52,118 nucleotides of DNA from Desulfocapsaceae bacterium (GTDB taxonomy: Bacteria; Desulfobacterota; Desulfobulbia; Desulfobulbales; Desulfocapsaceae). This document shows, one piece after another, positions 33,877-41,930 of this stretch. The stretch spans positions 1 through 52,118 of the forward strand of contig JARLHL010000101.1 in assembly GCA_031292275.1 (NCBI GenBank). The letters are read 5' to 3'. A model generated the notes under the pieces. The model had not been told where the DNA came from, did not search any database, and saw only the letters and a program-made list of their open reading frames with translations. A program made the translations under genes and the position numbers. Positions within the stretch are counted from its first letter, which is position 1. Each line of letters starts with the position of its first letter.

Positions 33877-35472
33877 TTAAAGTTTATTGACCACAAACAT
33901 ATAGTCCATCACATCCTTGACGTTCTCCTCTGTAAAATCAATCAGTCTTTTCTCCGCAGTCTGTTCGCTCTCATTTCTTGTAATCTCAGTTATAAGTCTG
34001 ATCATGGCACCGTTGGTCCGACCCTTGAGCAAGGCACTTTTGATCGCGGCCACTCTCGATAAGTTTCCATATTCGATATTTTGGCCGTCCTGAATAAACC
34101 AATAATAAACGATCTGCCTTGTCTGCCCTTTCACTACCAACAAACGATTGACAATTAAGGGAAGTGTCGTGTCTTTCGATAAACTATCCTTATATGCGAT
34201 TGTTTTCGTTGTATTTGACTCAATCGTCCAACCGCCGGCCGGAATGCATCCAGAAGGTGTGTGGACCGCCTGATTGCTCGTGCTGTCTTGCTTGGCATAG
34301 TAGAGCACATAGAGGTTTACAGGCGGTTCGCCAGCCTTGGTATAATCAGCGATCAGGTAGTCCTTGGTGCCGAGAACGGCGAGACTCTTCTCATCAAGCG
34401 TACCCATATAGCCTGTCCAGTCGCCAATCTGCATCGGAAACTCGGTCAACGATTTTTGCAAAGGCACCGGCTGGACATAATGGGGGAAGAAAAGGGGCGG
34501 GGCGATGCTCAAAACTAGGGCAAGACCTAAGAAAACGGCAGCAGCTTGATTGGGCGCGCCTGATCTGGGCAGGGGAAGGGACTTCAGAGACGGCAGCCGG
34601 ATGGTTTCAAAATCAATCCCGCCTTTCCTGCCGATTCTTTTCATTATCTGGATCTCGCCCAGCAGGATCAGGGCGCACCCCATAAAGACGATCCAGCCTT
34701 CAAAATCATGGATCAGGCCCTCGGCCATCTTCTGTCCCCACCGGTCAACCGTCACGCCGATAAGCGTGATGCGCAGGCTATTCATGATAATGGCGATGGG
34801 CAGGGTTGAGGCAAACAGGATGGCTCTCTTCAGGAATGAGGCCTTGAACATATATGCCAGCATATAGCCGAGGCACATCAGCGGAAAGAGATAGCGCAGA
34901 CCGCTGCAGGCCTCGACCACCTGCAGTTGATAACTGCCCAAGTCGATGATGTTGCCGTCCTGCAGGACGGAGACGCCGAGCAGTCTCAGCAGCGCCGTGC
35001 CCAGCGACGTGGACATCATCTGCATGTTTAATGACATGGCGTAGTAAAAAAACTTGGGCAAGGGCGCTGCAAATACTACAAACATGAGCGGGCCCGCGAC
35101 TGCTCGCGAGGCCTTGAGACCATAGAACAGGATAAAGAGCCCGATAAGGGCGAGCAGAAAAACCTGCGGCTGGAGGCCCTTGACGTCTGCAATCTGGAAC
35201 AGGAACTGGACCAGCACGCAGGTTGCGACTATGCCGAAGCCGAACCACGAACTCTGAGACGTAATTTTCTCATCGTTCATTTTGTTGCAAAGCAGCAGCA
35301 GAGCGATAAACGGCACGAGATAGCCGTGGCTGTATTCTTCCTGCCGCCATGCGTCAACCATGGCCGATGCCGCCTCACGAAAGATAATGAGCGCCAATAT
35401 AGAAAGAATGAGCGCAAGGAACGGTATCGTATTCTGTTCCCATTTTTTCGTGGCTGCTTGAAAAGAAATCAC
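33877..35472 (-). CDS. xrtD: Exosortase fused to EpsI domain (XrtD type)
   Basis: 531 residues from GTG at 35472, which has GAGG 5 nt upstream; the open frame continues to 35661 but that part overlaps a terminator hairpin and is not protein-like. Residues about 15-300 are a multi-pass exosortase with the three conserved active-site residues: Cys189 in VVEACSGLRY, Arg234 in MNSLRITLIG and His255 in LIHDFEGWIVF. From about 330 on, an EpsI (DUF3485) domain follows (FPMQIGDWTGYMG, NLYVLYYAKQ, HTPSGCIPAGGWTIE, YYWFIQDGQ). Exosortases cleave PEP-CTERM-class tails at the membrane; fused EpsI and the VPLPA-type substrate at 50650 point to the XrtD subtype. The polysaccharide genes follow downstream. 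Confidence 0.9.
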   Translation of the reverse strand: MISFQAATKKWEQNTIPFLALILSILALIIFREAASAMVDAWRQEEYSHGYLVPFIALLLLCNKMNDEKITSQSSWFGFGIVATCVLVQFLFQIADVKGLQPQVFLLALIGLFILFYGLKASRAVAGPLMFVVFAAPLPKFFYYAMSLNMQMMSTSLGTALLRLLGVSVLQDGNIIDLGSYQLQVVEACSGLRYLFPLMCLGYMLAYMFKASFLKRAILFASTLPIAIIMNSLRITLIGVTVDRWGQKMAEGLIHDFEGWIVFMGCALILLGEIQIMKRIGRKGGIDFETIRLPSLKSLPLPRSGAPNQAAAVFLGLALVLSIAPPLFFPHYVQPVPLQKSLTEFPMQIGDWTGYMGTLDEKSLAVLGTKDYLIADYTKAGEPPVNLYVLYYAKQDSTSNQAVHTPSGCIPAGGWTIESNTTKTIAYKDSLSKDTTLPLIVNRLLVVKGQTRQIVYYWFIQDGQNIEYGNLSRVAAIKSALLKGRTNGAMIRLITEITRNESEQTAEKRLIDFTEENVKDVMDYMFVVNKL

Positions 35473-35536
35473 ACCGTCCTCATTTGCAAAGCTCTTTTTT
35501 GAGGGAATTCCAGGCGCCTTCAGTTGATGCACAAAA

Positions 35537-35571
35537 AAACACGGGAGGACGGGAACCGCCCCATCCTCCCC
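35537..35571 (-). terminator. Strong intrinsic terminator hairpin ahead of the exosortase gene
   Basis: Minus strand: GGGAGGATGGG, loop GCGGTT, CCCGTCCTCCC (11 bp, one G-T pair), then GTG and a run of seven T. Just upstream, at about 35613-35642, another hairpin ACTGGTTGA / TCAACCGGT occurs. It ends 65 nt before the exosortase start with no other gene before it on this strand, so it may be an attenuator or the end of a small RNA. Confidence 0.8.
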
Positions 35572-36071
35572 TGTGCAGATCACACATGTCACCTGACCCT
35601 CTGTAATGAATGGACCGGTTGACTCACACTTCAACCAGTTGGAGTCCCCGTTCCTGATCAAATCTTCTGAACCCGGAATCTAAACGGCCGAGATGAGCGT
35701 GGCATTACAAGTTGGTTAAGAATTTGTCTGTTATCAGCGGATAATCACGGGAGTCCCTGCGGTCTCATGCCTTCGTGAAGGGACCTGTTCATCATAAGAG
35801 GCACTGAAAAAAGTCCTGTATATCTGTGGCTTGAGAGTTTCCCTGCACGGTGAACTGCGTGCCGGTTTCAGGACCAGCAATGATCTTCTTGAGAAAGATG
35901 CCGAGACTGTTTCCTTGACAGGGAAGGGACGGGGCATCATTATAGCCGGACAATCTCTCGGTCTGTTCCGGGAGTCCGGCCCATGCCCGGGAATATCCGT
36001 TGCCACCGCCAAGGCCGAACCCTTTGTCCAAATCTCTGAAAATTGCAAGCATGCGGGATAAATCGATATAA
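35572..36071. other. Leader/intergenic region between exosortase and STN-domain gene
   Basis: About 500 nt between divergent genes. The exosortase-proximal 100 nt hold the hairpins noted for the attenuator. At 35743-35787 the complementary segments GGGAGTCCC and GGGACC could pair as a further stem. Open frames here on both strands have no recognisable families and overlap the STN gene start; I treat them as chance. Confidence 0.4.
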
Positions 36072-36629
36072 ATGGAAAACGCCATGTCACTCCAGATACG
36101 TCTTTGCCGAACGCTCTTGTATGCCGGGATAGTGCTGTTTCTTTTTGCACCTGTCTGCTCAGCCCAGGTCCTCTTGGACAACGGCCAGTTATACGTCCAG
36201 ATCGAAGGGCGGCCTTTGCAAGCGATCCTTGAAGAGATCGGCAGACAGGGGAATATCACGATACAAATTAAAGGCACTCTCTCAGATCAGCGAATGTCCA
36301 TGGCGTTCGGCCCCCTTCCTTTGGAGAAGGGACTTAAGAGAATCCTAAAAAAAACCAACTACCTGGCGATATATGATAACGATGGGAAAATCATAAAACT
36401 GGTGATTTTGGGCTCAATGCCGATGCAGTCTTCCAGGCCGTCCCCAAAATTGCAGACTGCCCCCGCGATTTCGGTCGCACCCCCGGACGTGGTCGAGCCC
36501 AACGAACAGCACCCGGCCACCCCCGAATCGCCGGAGAACAAGGAAGAGGGGAAGAAGGGTGATCAGAATGCAGATGGAAACCGGCCCGCAGCCCCGTCTG
36601 CCGGGGGCGGCCCGAAGGAAGGAACGTGA
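36072..36629 (+). CDS. Exported STN (secretin N-terminal-like) domain protein
   Basis: 185 residues (ATG at 36072; ATG at 36084 is an equal alternative). A signal peptide (LLYAGIVLFLFAPVCSA) is followed by an STN-type fold, VQIEGRPLQAILEEIGRQGNITIQIKGTLSDQRMSMAFGPLPLEKGLKRIL, matching the N0-like domain of secretins and TonB-dependent receptors, then a long proline/glutamate/glycine-rich disordered tail from about residue 120. It ends 13 nt from the convergent gspE. A periplasmic partner of the GspD secretin, or an assembly aid, is a reasonable guess from domain and location. The family is not one I can name. Confidence 0.72.
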   Translation: MENAMSLQIRLCRTLLYAGIVLFLFAPVCSAQVLLDNGQLYVQIEGRPLQAILEEIGRQGNITIQIKGTLSDQRMSMAFGPLPLEKGLKRILKKTNYLAIYDNDGKIIKLVILGSMPMQSSRPSPKLQTAPAISVAPPDVVEPNEQHPATPESPENKEEGKKGDQNADGNRPAAPSAGGGPKEGT

Positions 36630-36642
36630 TCCGGGAAAAAAA

Positions 36643-38328
36643 TCACTCGTGCGTGACCCGAAAGACTTCCTCGATTGTGGTTATCCCTTGAAGGACCTTC
36701 ATCGCTCCATCCTGGCGTAAGGTGATCATCCCGTTTTCAACCGCCTTCTGCTTGATCTGGTTTGAATCGGCTGTCTTCAAGACCAGACGTTTCATATCCT
36801 GGGTCATCATCATAAGCTCAAAGATGCCGCACCGTCCCTTATAACCTGTATGAAGGCATTTCACGCAGCCGCGCCCCCGGTAGACCTTCGTGTCTTCGGG
36901 AGAAGCGGAGGTCAAACCCAGTTTTGCCAGTTCCTCCTGATCGGGGGTATAGTCCTCTTTGCAATGGGGGCAGATAATCCTGATCAGACGTTGGGCCAGA
37001 ATCGCATTGATGGAGGAGGCGATCAGAAACGACTCGATCCCCATATCCCTGAGACGGGTGATGGCGCTGGCCGAGTCGTTGGTATGGAGTGTCGAGAAGA
37101 CCAGATGGCCGGTCAGTGCCGACTGGATGGCCATCTCGGCGGTCTCGGTATCGCGGATCTCGCCGACAAGAATCACGTCCGGATCCTGCCTGACGATTGA
37201 GCGCAGGCCCGAGGCAAAGGTCAGATCGATCTTCGGATTGACCTGCACCTGACCGATACCGCTGATCCGGTACTCGACCGGGTCTTCAACCGTGATGATA
37301 TTGATGTCGGTGGTGTTGATGGAGGTCAGTGCCGAATAGAGCGTGGTGGTTTTTCCCGATCCGGTCGGACCGGTCACCAGAATGATCCCGTTTGCTTTCC
37401 GTATTTCTTCCGAGAAGGGTTTCAACCGGTCTTCGGGAATGCCGATCTGGTTCAAAGAGATCAGGATCGATGATTTATCGAGCAGCCGCAGGACTACGCG
37501 TTCCCCGAAGGATGTAGGCAGGGTGGAGACACGAACGTCGATTTCCTTATTGGCCACTTTCAGTTCAATCCGTCCATCCTGGGGCAGACGTTTTTCGGCG
37601 ATGTTCAATTTGGCCATGATCTTGACCCGGGAGACCAGAGCCGACTGGACATGCTTGGGCGGACTCAGCATGTCGTAGAGAATGCCGTCCAGCCTCTGGC
37701 GGATCTTCAGGCTGTGCTGGTACGGCTCTATATGGATATCGGAGGCATTGTCCCGCACCGCCTGAGAAAACATCAGGTTTACCAGGCGGATGATAGGGGC
37801 GTCGCTGGTGTCATCGAGCAGATCGCATGTTTCCACGATCTCGGAGAAAAGGGCCTCCGTATCCTCCTCATCGAAATCCTGCATCACCTCTTCCGCGCTG
37901 TCCTGCGTCATGTCATAGGCAAAGTTGATAGCCTTGACAATAGCCGGATAGGGACAGAGGACCGTCTTGACGCCGTTCCACTTGAGGATATTGCGTAGAT
38001 CATCCAAGGATTGAAAAGCGTAGGGATCATTGACCGCGATAAACATCTGGTCGTGCATGGCCACCGGCACCAACCGGTTTTTTTTCAGAAAGCCGATGGA
38101 CACCTTGGCCGTGAAATCGGTCACGATCTCGGAGGGCAGGGACATCACGACCTCCATGTCAAACTGCATTCCGAGGGCTTTGAGGAGATCGAGTTCATCT
38201 ATCTCCTTCTGCCTGATCAGGATCTGGCCGAGTTTTCCCCCCTGCACCTCCTGGATCTTCAGGGCCTGGTCGATGGCCTCCTGCGACAGGCCGGCGGTTT
38301 CTAAAAGAATCTCTCCAATTTTTTTCAT
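36643..38328 (-). CDS. gspE: Type II secretion ATPase GspE
   Basis: 561 residues from ATG at 38328 (GGGAAG 6 nt upstream); a longer frame into gspD is rejected. An N1 domain (MKKIGEILLETAGLSQEAIDQALK) leads to the ATPase core with Walker A GPTGSGKTTTLYSAL, the Asp box ITVEDPVEYR, Walker B ILVGEIRDTETAEMA, the His box STLHTNDSASAITRL, and the zinc-binding tetracysteine CPHC...CVKC. This powers pseudopilus assembly from the cytoplasm, docking on GspL. It is the last gene of the T2SS operon. Confidence 0.97.
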   Translation of the reverse strand: MKKIGEILLETAGLSQEAIDQALKIQEVQGGKLGQILIRQKEIDELDLLKALGMQFDMEVVMSLPSEIVTDFTAKVSIGFLKKNRLVPVAMHDQMFIAVNDPYAFQSLDDLRNILKWNGVKTVLCPYPAIVKAINFAYDMTQDSAEEVMQDFDEEDTEALFSEIVETCDLLDDTSDAPIIRLVNLMFSQAVRDNASDIHIEPYQHSLKIRQRLDGILYDMLSPPKHVQSALVSRVKIMAKLNIAEKRLPQDGRIELKVANKEIDVRVSTLPTSFGERVVLRLLDKSSILISLNQIGIPEDRLKPFSEEIRKANGIILVTGPTGSGKTTTLYSALTSINTTDINIITVEDPVEYRISGIGQVQVNPKIDLTFASGLRSIVRQDPDVILVGEIRDTETAEMAIQSALTGHLVFSTLHTNDSASAITRLRDMGIESFLIASSINAILAQRLIRIICPHCKEDYTPDQEELAKLGLTSASPEDTKVYRGRGCVKCLHTGYKGRCGIFELMMMTQDMKRLVLKTADSNQIKQKAVENGMITLRQDGAMKVLQGITTIEEVFRVTHE

Positions 38329-38359
38329 CAAGCGCTTCCCGGCATACCGTTTCAGGAAA

Positions 38360-40684
38360 TTATTCGTTATAGCCCTTGGCTCCAGGACTGCTGGGTACGC
38401 CGGCATGTAAACGCTCCAAGCTGTCTTGCGCTATCTGCGTGACCGGCATGCCGGTCTTGTCCTGATCGCCGTACCCGTAAACGAGCTGGTCCGTTCCGGA
38501 CCGCACCACCTTGCGATAGGCGCCAACGGCCTTCTCAAACTGTCCCTCTTTTTCAAAGATCATCGCGAGGTACAGTAATGCATTGAAGTTTTCCGGATCT
38601 TTTTCCAAGGCCTCCAGGAAATAGCGCTTCGCCTCCTGAATCTGGTTGTGCTGGAGTTTGTCGTAGCCCATTTCGAAGAGCTTCATTGAGGGTTCATTGT
38701 CGAGTGCCCCGGAAAGCTGCTTCCGCACCTCCGGAATACCCTTTCCCGATTCTGCCTCTTTGCGGTGGGTAATCTGCGAGATATCCGACGTATTTTTGAT
38801 GATATGAGGGGTCACAAAGATAAACATGTTGGTCTTCGTGGCGTTTATTGAATGGTTTTTGAACAGCCAGCCGACTAATGGAATATCCCCAAGCAACGGC
38901 GTTTTTTCTTTGTCCTCTGTCGCATCGTGGCCGATGATGCCTCCGATGACCACTGTTTCGCCGTCCTGCAGAACGACAGTGGTGTCCGCGGTTCTCTTCA
39001 GGGTTGTCGGTGTCAGGGAAGTGGTATTATCTTTGAGTTTGATCACCTCGGTCTTGAGCTCCAGCCGCAGGATATCCGACTGGTTGATATGCGGGGTAAT
39101 CGTCAGTTTTGTCGATACGTCTTTATATTCGTAATTTGTATAATCCTGCTGGGTGCCCGATGTCGTGTTTTTGCTGGTGATATACGGGACATTTTCGCCG
39201 ACGCCGATTTCCGCCTTCTTGTTGTCCGTGGTTAATATCTGAGGCGTCGAGATGATGTTTATATCGGAATCCTGTTTATAGGCATTGATAATCGCGGCAA
39301 TATTGGGAAATGTTGCCGAACCTATCTTGATTCCCTCTTTGAGAATGCCAAAAGAAGCACCCACCGGTAAGGAAGGAGTTGTAGAATTTAACCCGTTGAT
39401 CATATCATACGGTGTGGTCGAATTGCCGCTGTAGCCGCCAACGACGGCCCCGCCGTTAATGGAAGATCCGGACTCCCATTGGACGCCGACCTGGAAATCT
39501 TTCGTTGTATCGACCTCCATGATGAGCGTTTCCAGAAAGACCATCCGGCGTGGAATATCGAGTTTTTTGATGACCTCTTCCATAGCGCCGTATTCCGACA
39601 GGGAGGCGTTGACGATCAGGGAATTCGTCTCTTCATCCGCCAGGATCTTCGTCTTCGAATCTTTTCCACCCTCGGTCTTTACTTTTTCTTCTCCCGAAGC
39701 TGTGTCGTCCGGAATGGCGTTCAACGTCTTGGCCAGGTCTTTGGCGTTGGCGTTCTGCAGATAAAAGACATGGATACTTCCTTCGCCTTTTTCTTTTTCG
39801 GTATCAAGGAGACTGACCAGTTTCCTGATCCGCGGTACATCGGAATCCGAACCCATGACAACTATGGCATTGATTCGCTCGTAAGCGACAATCCGAGGAA
39901 CCTCCTGCGGGCTGTTCGGGTTTTTGGCAGCTGCGGATTTGGTGAAGATGCCGTTAATGACCTTTGCCGCAGTGACCGCCGAACCGTTTTTCATCGGCAG
40001 GACAGTGATCTGTTCATCCGAGTAGGTGGAGACGTCGAGCGCTTCAATGATGGAAAGCAGGCGCTGGATATTGGAAAGCGTATCGGTGACAATCAGCATC
40101 CCTGATTTTGTGTCGGCAATAATGACCGATGTCTTTGCAAGAAGAGGGGTCAACGCCTTCTTTATTTCTTCCGGAGAGCCATGTTTCAACTGAATAAGCT
40201 GGGTCACTATCTTGTCTTCGGGATTGTCGGTCATCCCCATCTGCAAGGTGTCGACATTCTGGGTATGGGCGTCGGCTATGGGAATGATTTTTGTAACCGG
40301 ACCTGCCGGGACAGCCGTAAAGCCATGGACTTCCAGGACGGATTCAAAGACGCGATACGCGTCCTCCTCCGAGATCTTGGTCGGAGAGACGATGGTCACA
40401 TTTCCTTTGACGGTCTTATCGATAACGAAATTTTTTCCCGTCAATTCGCTCATGTATTTAATAAAAAGCTGAATATCCACATCGTCAAAATCAATGGTTA
40501 TAAAGCGTTTGTTTTCTTCCTGATTGTTTGTCGGAAAGGCATTTTGATGCGTGTCCTTTCCGAAACTGTTTCCTGAAGGTGCGAAAGAGAACAGTATGGA
40601 AATCAAAATGATGGAGAAAATTTGTATCCTCACCGGCATTCTCCGGACTACCCTTTTGCCCTCTTCAAACGTGTTCTTATTCAT
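38360..40684 (-). CDS. gspD: Type II secretion secretin GspD with C-terminal TPR
   Basis: 774 residues. A long N-terminal head with signal helix (IFSIILISILFSFAPSGNSFG) precedes the N0 domain (FITIDFDDVDIQLFIKYMSELTGKNFVID), N1-N3 repeats (about 150-430), and the secretin core (RMVFLETLIMEVDTTKDFQVGV ... VVLQDGETVVIGGI ... PLLGDIPLVGWLFKN ... MFIFVTPHII). After the core there is an unusual extension with a TPR pair (LFEMGYDKLQHNQIQEAKRYFLEAL, FNALLYLAMIFEKEGQFEKAVGAY) where pilotin-binding S domains normally sit. ATG overlaps the gspC stop by 8 nt. It forms the outer-membrane pore. Confidence 0.96.
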   Translation of the reverse strand: MNKNTFEEGKRVVRRMPVRIQIFSIILISILFSFAPSGNSFGKDTHQNAFPTNNQEENKRFITIDFDDVDIQLFIKYMSELTGKNFVIDKTVKGNVTIVSPTKISEEDAYRVFESVLEVHGFTAVPAGPVTKIIPIADAHTQNVDTLQMGMTDNPEDKIVTQLIQLKHGSPEEIKKALTPLLAKTSVIIADTKSGMLIVTDTLSNIQRLLSIIEALDVSTYSDEQITVLPMKNGSAVTAAKVINGIFTKSAAAKNPNSPQEVPRIVAYERINAIVVMGSDSDVPRIRKLVSLLDTEKEKGEGSIHVFYLQNANAKDLAKTLNAIPDDTASGEEKVKTEGGKDSKTKILADEETNSLIVNASLSEYGAMEEVIKKLDIPRRMVFLETLIMEVDTTKDFQVGVQWESGSSINGGAVVGGYSGNSTTPYDMINGLNSTTPSLPVGASFGILKEGIKIGSATFPNIAAIINAYKQDSDINIISTPQILTTDNKKAEIGVGENVPYITSKNTTSGTQQDYTNYEYKDVSTKLTITPHINQSDILRLELKTEVIKLKDNTTSLTPTTLKRTADTTVVLQDGETVVIGGIIGHDATEDKEKTPLLGDIPLVGWLFKNHSINATKTNMFIFVTPHIIKNTSDISQITHRKEAESGKGIPEVRKQLSGALDNEPSMKLFEMGYDKLQHNQIQEAKRYFLEALEKDPENFNALLYLAMIFEKEGQFEKAVGAYRKVVRSGTDQLVYGYGDQDKTGMPVTQIAQDSLERLHAGVPSSPGAKGYNE

Positions 40685-41342
40685 TGATTGCCTTTTTATT
40701 TGTCCTGATCCTCTGTACGGGTGGCGGCGCGGTCTGTGTTGTTCCATTGCCGGAGCGGGACGGTTCCATGCCCCCTGAATCCGGTAAAATCTTCTGTGGC
40801 CGACGAGATGAAATATCGGTTTTCATCCCAGGTGCCTGATCCTTTGTTTCGCCCATTTCAAGAATTTCATCCTTGTTTTTTCCCTTCAGGATGACTGCTC
40901 CCCGCAGGATATCCTTGATGAGTGTTCCCTTAATGGGATCGCTGATATGGTACATTTCCTGAGTCTTTTGATCATTATCGAGGATGATGGCCCTTTTTTC
41001 CTCGGTATCGCTAAATACAGTGCCCAGCAGCGTTATATTGAGAGATGTCGGTGGCAGACCTGCAAGAGGGTTTCTTCTTTGTTCCATTATTTCCGGAGCC
41101 TCCGGTGCAGCCGATGATTTTCCAAACAGGTTCCTGTCAAGGATAATCTGATAGTTTGCATTTTGATCGACCTTTTGTGTCTTTTCAGCAGGTTCAGGTT
41201 CAGACTGGGGGGAGGCGTGCGAGGCGGCAAGCGGCTGGAGGTGGGTGGGTTTAACGACCCTGTAGAAGAGCCCGATTCCACTCCCGAAAAGGAGAGCTAT
41301 AGCCGATAACGCTAACAGGGCCTTTTTTTTGCGGAATGTCAT
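40677..41342 (-). CDS. gspC: Type II secretion inner-membrane protein GspC, without PDZ domain
   Basis: 221 residues. One N-terminal membrane helix (ALLALSAIALLFGSGIGLFY) is followed by the homology region of GspC (IILDRNLFGK, LNITLLGTVF, RAIILDNDQKTQEMYHISDPIKGTLIKDILRGAVILKGKN), which contacts N0 of GspD. The C-terminus is a polar, proline-rich tail rather than a PDZ domain, so it is shorter than enterobacterial GspC. Placed between gspM and gspD, with an 8-nt overlap into gspD. Confidence 0.85.
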   Translation of the reverse strand: MTFRKKKALLALSAIALLFGSGIGLFYRVVKPTHLQPLAASHASPQSEPEPAEKTQKVDQNANYQIILDRNLFGKSSAAPEAPEIMEQRRNPLAGLPPTSLNITLLGTVFSDTEEKRAIILDNDQKTQEMYHISDPIKGTLIKDILRGAVILKGKNKDEILEMGETKDQAPGMKTDISSRRPQKILPDSGGMEPSRSGNGTTQTAPPPVQRIRTNKKAINE

Positions 41343-41344
41343 GG

Positions 41345-41926
41345 TCAGGTCTTGTCGACAAAGGTGAAGACTTGTAAAACGACATCCAGTGCATTATCAT
41401 CCGTACTGCTCTCCTGAATGGAAATATGTTTAACGATAACCATAGCTTTTGACGATTCAATCAGCTTCAGAAATCCGACAAGCCGGTCCAGGGAAATCCG
41501 CTGCAGTTTCATCTCCACAAGAGATTTCTGCTCTGCCCCGTCCTGGTCCGTCGTTGATGGCTTCATGTACTGTATCTGTTCTTTGACCTTTGCCGTCGTA
41601 GCCTGTTCCTCCAGAAATGAAAACAGCGTAAAGCCCGGTTCCCGCTCCGACAGTTTGCCTTTGGTCGTTTCCGCCTGACCTTTCAGAAGACGGTATTCTT
41701 TCTGCATCTGCACTATTTTCACCGCATAGGATCTCTTGTCCTTAAGCGATTTGGCCAATCGTTTCTTTGCATCAAGGTAGGGGAAAAAGACAACCTGCAT
41801 AAGGAAAAAACACAGAAGGAAGACGACGCCGACGCCAAGAAATATCTTTTCCCGCTGTTCCAGCCGCTGGATGCCCGTTTTTCCCCAGATTGACCGCAAT
41901 TTTTGTCGCAATAGAAGAGGCGTCAT
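41345..41926 (-). CDS. gspM: Type II secretion protein GspM
   Basis: About 193 residues: a short cytoplasmic head, one membrane helix (IFLGVGVVFLLCFFLMQVVFF), a coiled-coil region (KRLAKSLKDKRSYAVKIVQMQKEYRLLKGQAETT), and a small ferredoxin-like domain (EMKLQRISLDRLVGFLKLIESSKAMVIVKHISIQE). This is the plan of GspM/PilO, which pairs with GspL in the inner-membrane platform. The ATG at 41926 is preferred to the GTG at 41941, which overlaps the gspL end; neither has a strong Shine-Dalgarno. Confidence 0.85.
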   Translation of the reverse strand: MTPLLLRQKLRSIWGKTGIQRLEQREKIFLGVGVVFLLCFFLMQVVFFPYLDAKKRLAKSLKDKRSYAVKIVQMQKEYRLLKGQAETTKGKLSEREPGFTLFSFLEEQATTAKVKEQIQYMKPSTTDQDGAEQKSLVEMKLQRISLDRLVGFLKLIESSKAMVIVKHISIQESSTDDNALDVVLQVFTFVDKT

Positions 41927-41930
41927 CGGA

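Noticed and set aside
35473-35661. N-terminal extension of the exosortase
   Set aside because: It would be translated through a terminator hairpin, starts at a TTG without ribosome-binding site, and the remaining 531 residues already fit the family length.
35986-36001. Possible -24/-12 promoter (GGGAATA-TCCG-TTGCC) before the STN gene
   Set aside because: GG and GC are correctly spaced but the -24 box matches poorly.
35734-36277. Two minus-strand open frames ahead of the exosortase gene
   Set aside because: They overlap the signal-peptide end of the STN gene, overlap each other, and show no domain or credible start.
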